A stretch of DNA of 6,232 bases from RGIG250 sp964540025 (GTDB taxonomy: Bacteria; Bacillota; Negativicutes; Selenomonadales; Selenomonadaceae), in contig CAZIKQ010000075.1 in assembly GCA_964540025.1 (NCBI GenBank), positions 1-6,232 on the forward strand, in the 5' to 3' direction. Below the pieces are notes generated by a model. It was not told the DNA's origin, searched no databases, and saw nothing but the letters and a program-made list of their open reading frames with translations. Positions within the stretch are counted from its first letter, which is position 1; each line of letters opens with the position of its first letter. This document shows, piece after piece, positions 5,255-6,232 of this stretch. The translations under genes and the position numbers were made by a program.

Positions 5255-6133
5255 ATGCTTGATTACGATAAACCGATTGTTCAAAAGCGGGCCCTGGCGG
5301 TTCACGATATTTCCGGCGTGGGCAAATGCTCCCTGACGGTGGCGCTGCCCATCATCTCCGCCGCCTCCGTGGAATGCTCCGTCCTGCCAACCGCCGTCCT
5401 TTCCACCCACACCGGGGGCTTCACCGGCTACACTGTCCGGGACCTGACGGCGGACATCATCCCCATGGTCCGCCATTGGCAGTCCCTGAAGGTGAGATTT
5501 GACGCCATTTACACCGGTTACCTGGGCTCCTTCAATCAGGTACAGCTCATGAAAAAAATGGCCGCCGATCTTTCCGGCGAGAATACCCTCGTCCTGGTGG
5601 ATCCCGTAATGGGGGACAACGGCCGCCTCTACGCCGCCTTCAACGAAGCTTTCCCTCCGGAAATGCTGGAGCTCTGCCGGGTGGCTAACATCATAAAGCC
5701 TAACATCACGGAAGCCCTTTTCCTGCTGGGGGAGAAATACCAGGAAGGCCCTTACAGCCGGGAATATCTCGAAGGCATCCTCCGGCGGCTGGCCGCCCTC
5801 ACGGAAAAACCCAGCATCGTCCTCACGGGCGCCTGGCTGAAGGATGACCCCTCTAAGCTGGGAGCCGCCACCTGCGACCGCTCCACCGGGAAGATCGACT
5901 ACATTCTCGGCCCGGCGGTAGAGGGAAGCTACCACGGCACCGGCGACGTCTTTGGCAGCGCTCTCGTAGGAGCCGCTCTTACGGACCACAGCCTGGCCGA
6001 AGCTGTCCGCATCGCCGTGGACTTCACCGTCCGGGCCATCCGCCTCACCCGAGCCGCCGGTACCGACATCCGCTACGGCGTGAATTTTGAAGCCTGCCTG
6101 GGCAGCTATATCAGGGATCTGGGCCTCGGCTGA
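5255..6133 (+). CDS. pdxK: pyridoxamine/pyridoxal kinase (PfkB/ribokinase-like)
   Basis: This cytosolic kinase should phosphorylate pyridoxamine, pyridoxal or pyridoxine at the 5'-hydroxyl with ATP, in the vitamin B6 salvage pathway to PLP. It has 292 residues, near the usual 280-290. Visible family motifs: HDISGVGKCS (17-26, N-terminal substrate/phosphate region); LPTAVLSTHTGGF (44-56), characteristic of pyridoxamine kinases; FDAIYTGYLGS (82-92); VDPVMGDNG (115-123, Mg-ATP and substrate region); KPNITEA (148-154); and GTGDVFG (228-234) with D231 as the expected catalytic base. The ATG is preferred over an in-frame GTG nine bases earlier because that GTG overlaps the ribosome binding site. 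The gene has its own -10 box, so it is probably transcribed separately from trkH. A related HMP kinase (ThiD) is the main alternative, but the THTGGF motif favours pyridoxamine kinase. Confidence 0.93.
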   Translation: MLDYDKPIVQKRALAVHDISGVGKCSLTVALPIISAASVECSVLPTAVLSTHTGGFTGYTVRDLTADIIPMVRHWQSLKVRFDAIYTGYLGSFNQVQLMKKMAADLSGENTLVLVDPVMGDNGRLYAAFNEAFPPEMLELCRVANIIKPNITEALFLLGEKYQEGPYSREYLEGILRRLAALTEKPSIVLTGAWLKDDPSKLGAATCDRSTGKIDYILGPAVEGSYHGTGDVFGSALVGAALTDHSLAEAVRIAVDFTVRAIRLTRAAGTDIRYGVNFEACLGSYIRDLGLG

Positions 6134-6182
6134 AGCCCCCATTTAGGGGAAACGGCCCCAAAAGGCCTCCCCTGTAGGGGAG
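6134..6182. repeat. repeat module downstream of pdxK
   Basis: CCCC/GGGG (6137-6140 with 6146-6149) and GGCC/GGCC (6154-6157 with 6164-6167) form small inverted repeats. The palindrome CTCCCCTGTAGGGGAG (6167-6182) is identical to both terminal hairpins of the complete repeat at 1709-1824. The following TGGCGGCG continues the match (as at 1728-1735) with one G missing. This is the left end of another element of the same family. No T-tract follows, so terminator activity is unproven. Confidence 0.75.
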
Positions 6183-6232
6183 TGGCGGCGAAGTGCGACT
6201 CCCTAAGCTCGGCAATCGCTAAGGTCGCGTGC
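6183..6232. repeat. second repeat type joined to the palindrome (truncated by window end)
   Basis: After TGGCGGCG the sequence departs from the complete element. It forms an imperfect hairpin, GCGAC (6195-6199 region) with GTCGC (6224-6228 region), enclosing CCTAAGC/GCTAAGG (6202-6208 with 6217-6223, one mismatch) around the loop TCGGCAATC. This looks like a separate repeat family sharing a left end with the first. It continues beyond the window, so its full length is unknown. Confidence 0.5.

Noticed and set aside
5210..6142. Antisense open frame opposite pdxK
   Set aside because: It lies over a gene with all kinase motifs intact. The translation shows no recognisable family.
1..6232. CRISPR array, tRNA or rRNA genes, transposase or toxin-antitoxin genes
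   Set aside because: No regularly spaced repeats, cloverleaf-like or rRNA-like sequence, or matching protein was seen. The repeats present are palindromic intergenic elements.

Overview
The window is about 6.2 kb of fairly GC-rich bacterial DNA. It carries a potassium-uptake locus, all on the + strand, followed by a vitamin B6 salvage kinase. The genes are trkA (264-1613, GTG start), two tandem and overlapping trkH paralogs (1980-3602 and 3599-5059), and a pyridoxamine/pyridoxal kinase gene (5255-6133). The kinase family, the strong AGGAGG-type ribosome binding sites and the palindromic intergenic repeats suggest a Bacillota anaerobe, possibly a Negativicutes member. That placement is inference and rests partly on memory of similar repeats.

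Layout: 1-88 is the right-hand part of a composite palindromic repeat. 89-263 is a trkA leader with three perfect DnaA boxes (TTATCCACA) and two weak ones. 264-1613 is trkA. 1614-1979 has no gene; it holds one complete repeat element (about 1709-1824) and degenerate repeat remnants, which separate trkA from its channel genes. 1980-5059 is the trkH1-trkH2 pair, joined by a 4-base ATGA overlap. 5060-5254 is AT-rich, with direct repeats, a palindrome and a consensus -10 box for the kinase. 6134-6232 returns to repeats of two kinds and runs off the window end.

Together, TrkA (a cytosolic, NAD(H)- or ATP-gated RCK regulator with two tandem RCK units) should control K+ flow through the TrkH membrane subunits. 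The second TrkH looks like an ordinary TrkH. The first is unusual in three ways: it seems to start at an ACG codon, its fourth pore loop has lost the Gly-Pro-Gly filter and carries a lysine, and it has a basic C-terminal tail. The pore loops of the two paralogs diverge in a roughly reciprocal pattern.

The observations most worth following are the atypical TrkH and its start codon, the DnaA-box cluster upstream of a potassium-transport gene, and the multi-hairpin repeat, whose two copies show compensatory base changes. I did not find an obviously new multi-gene system.
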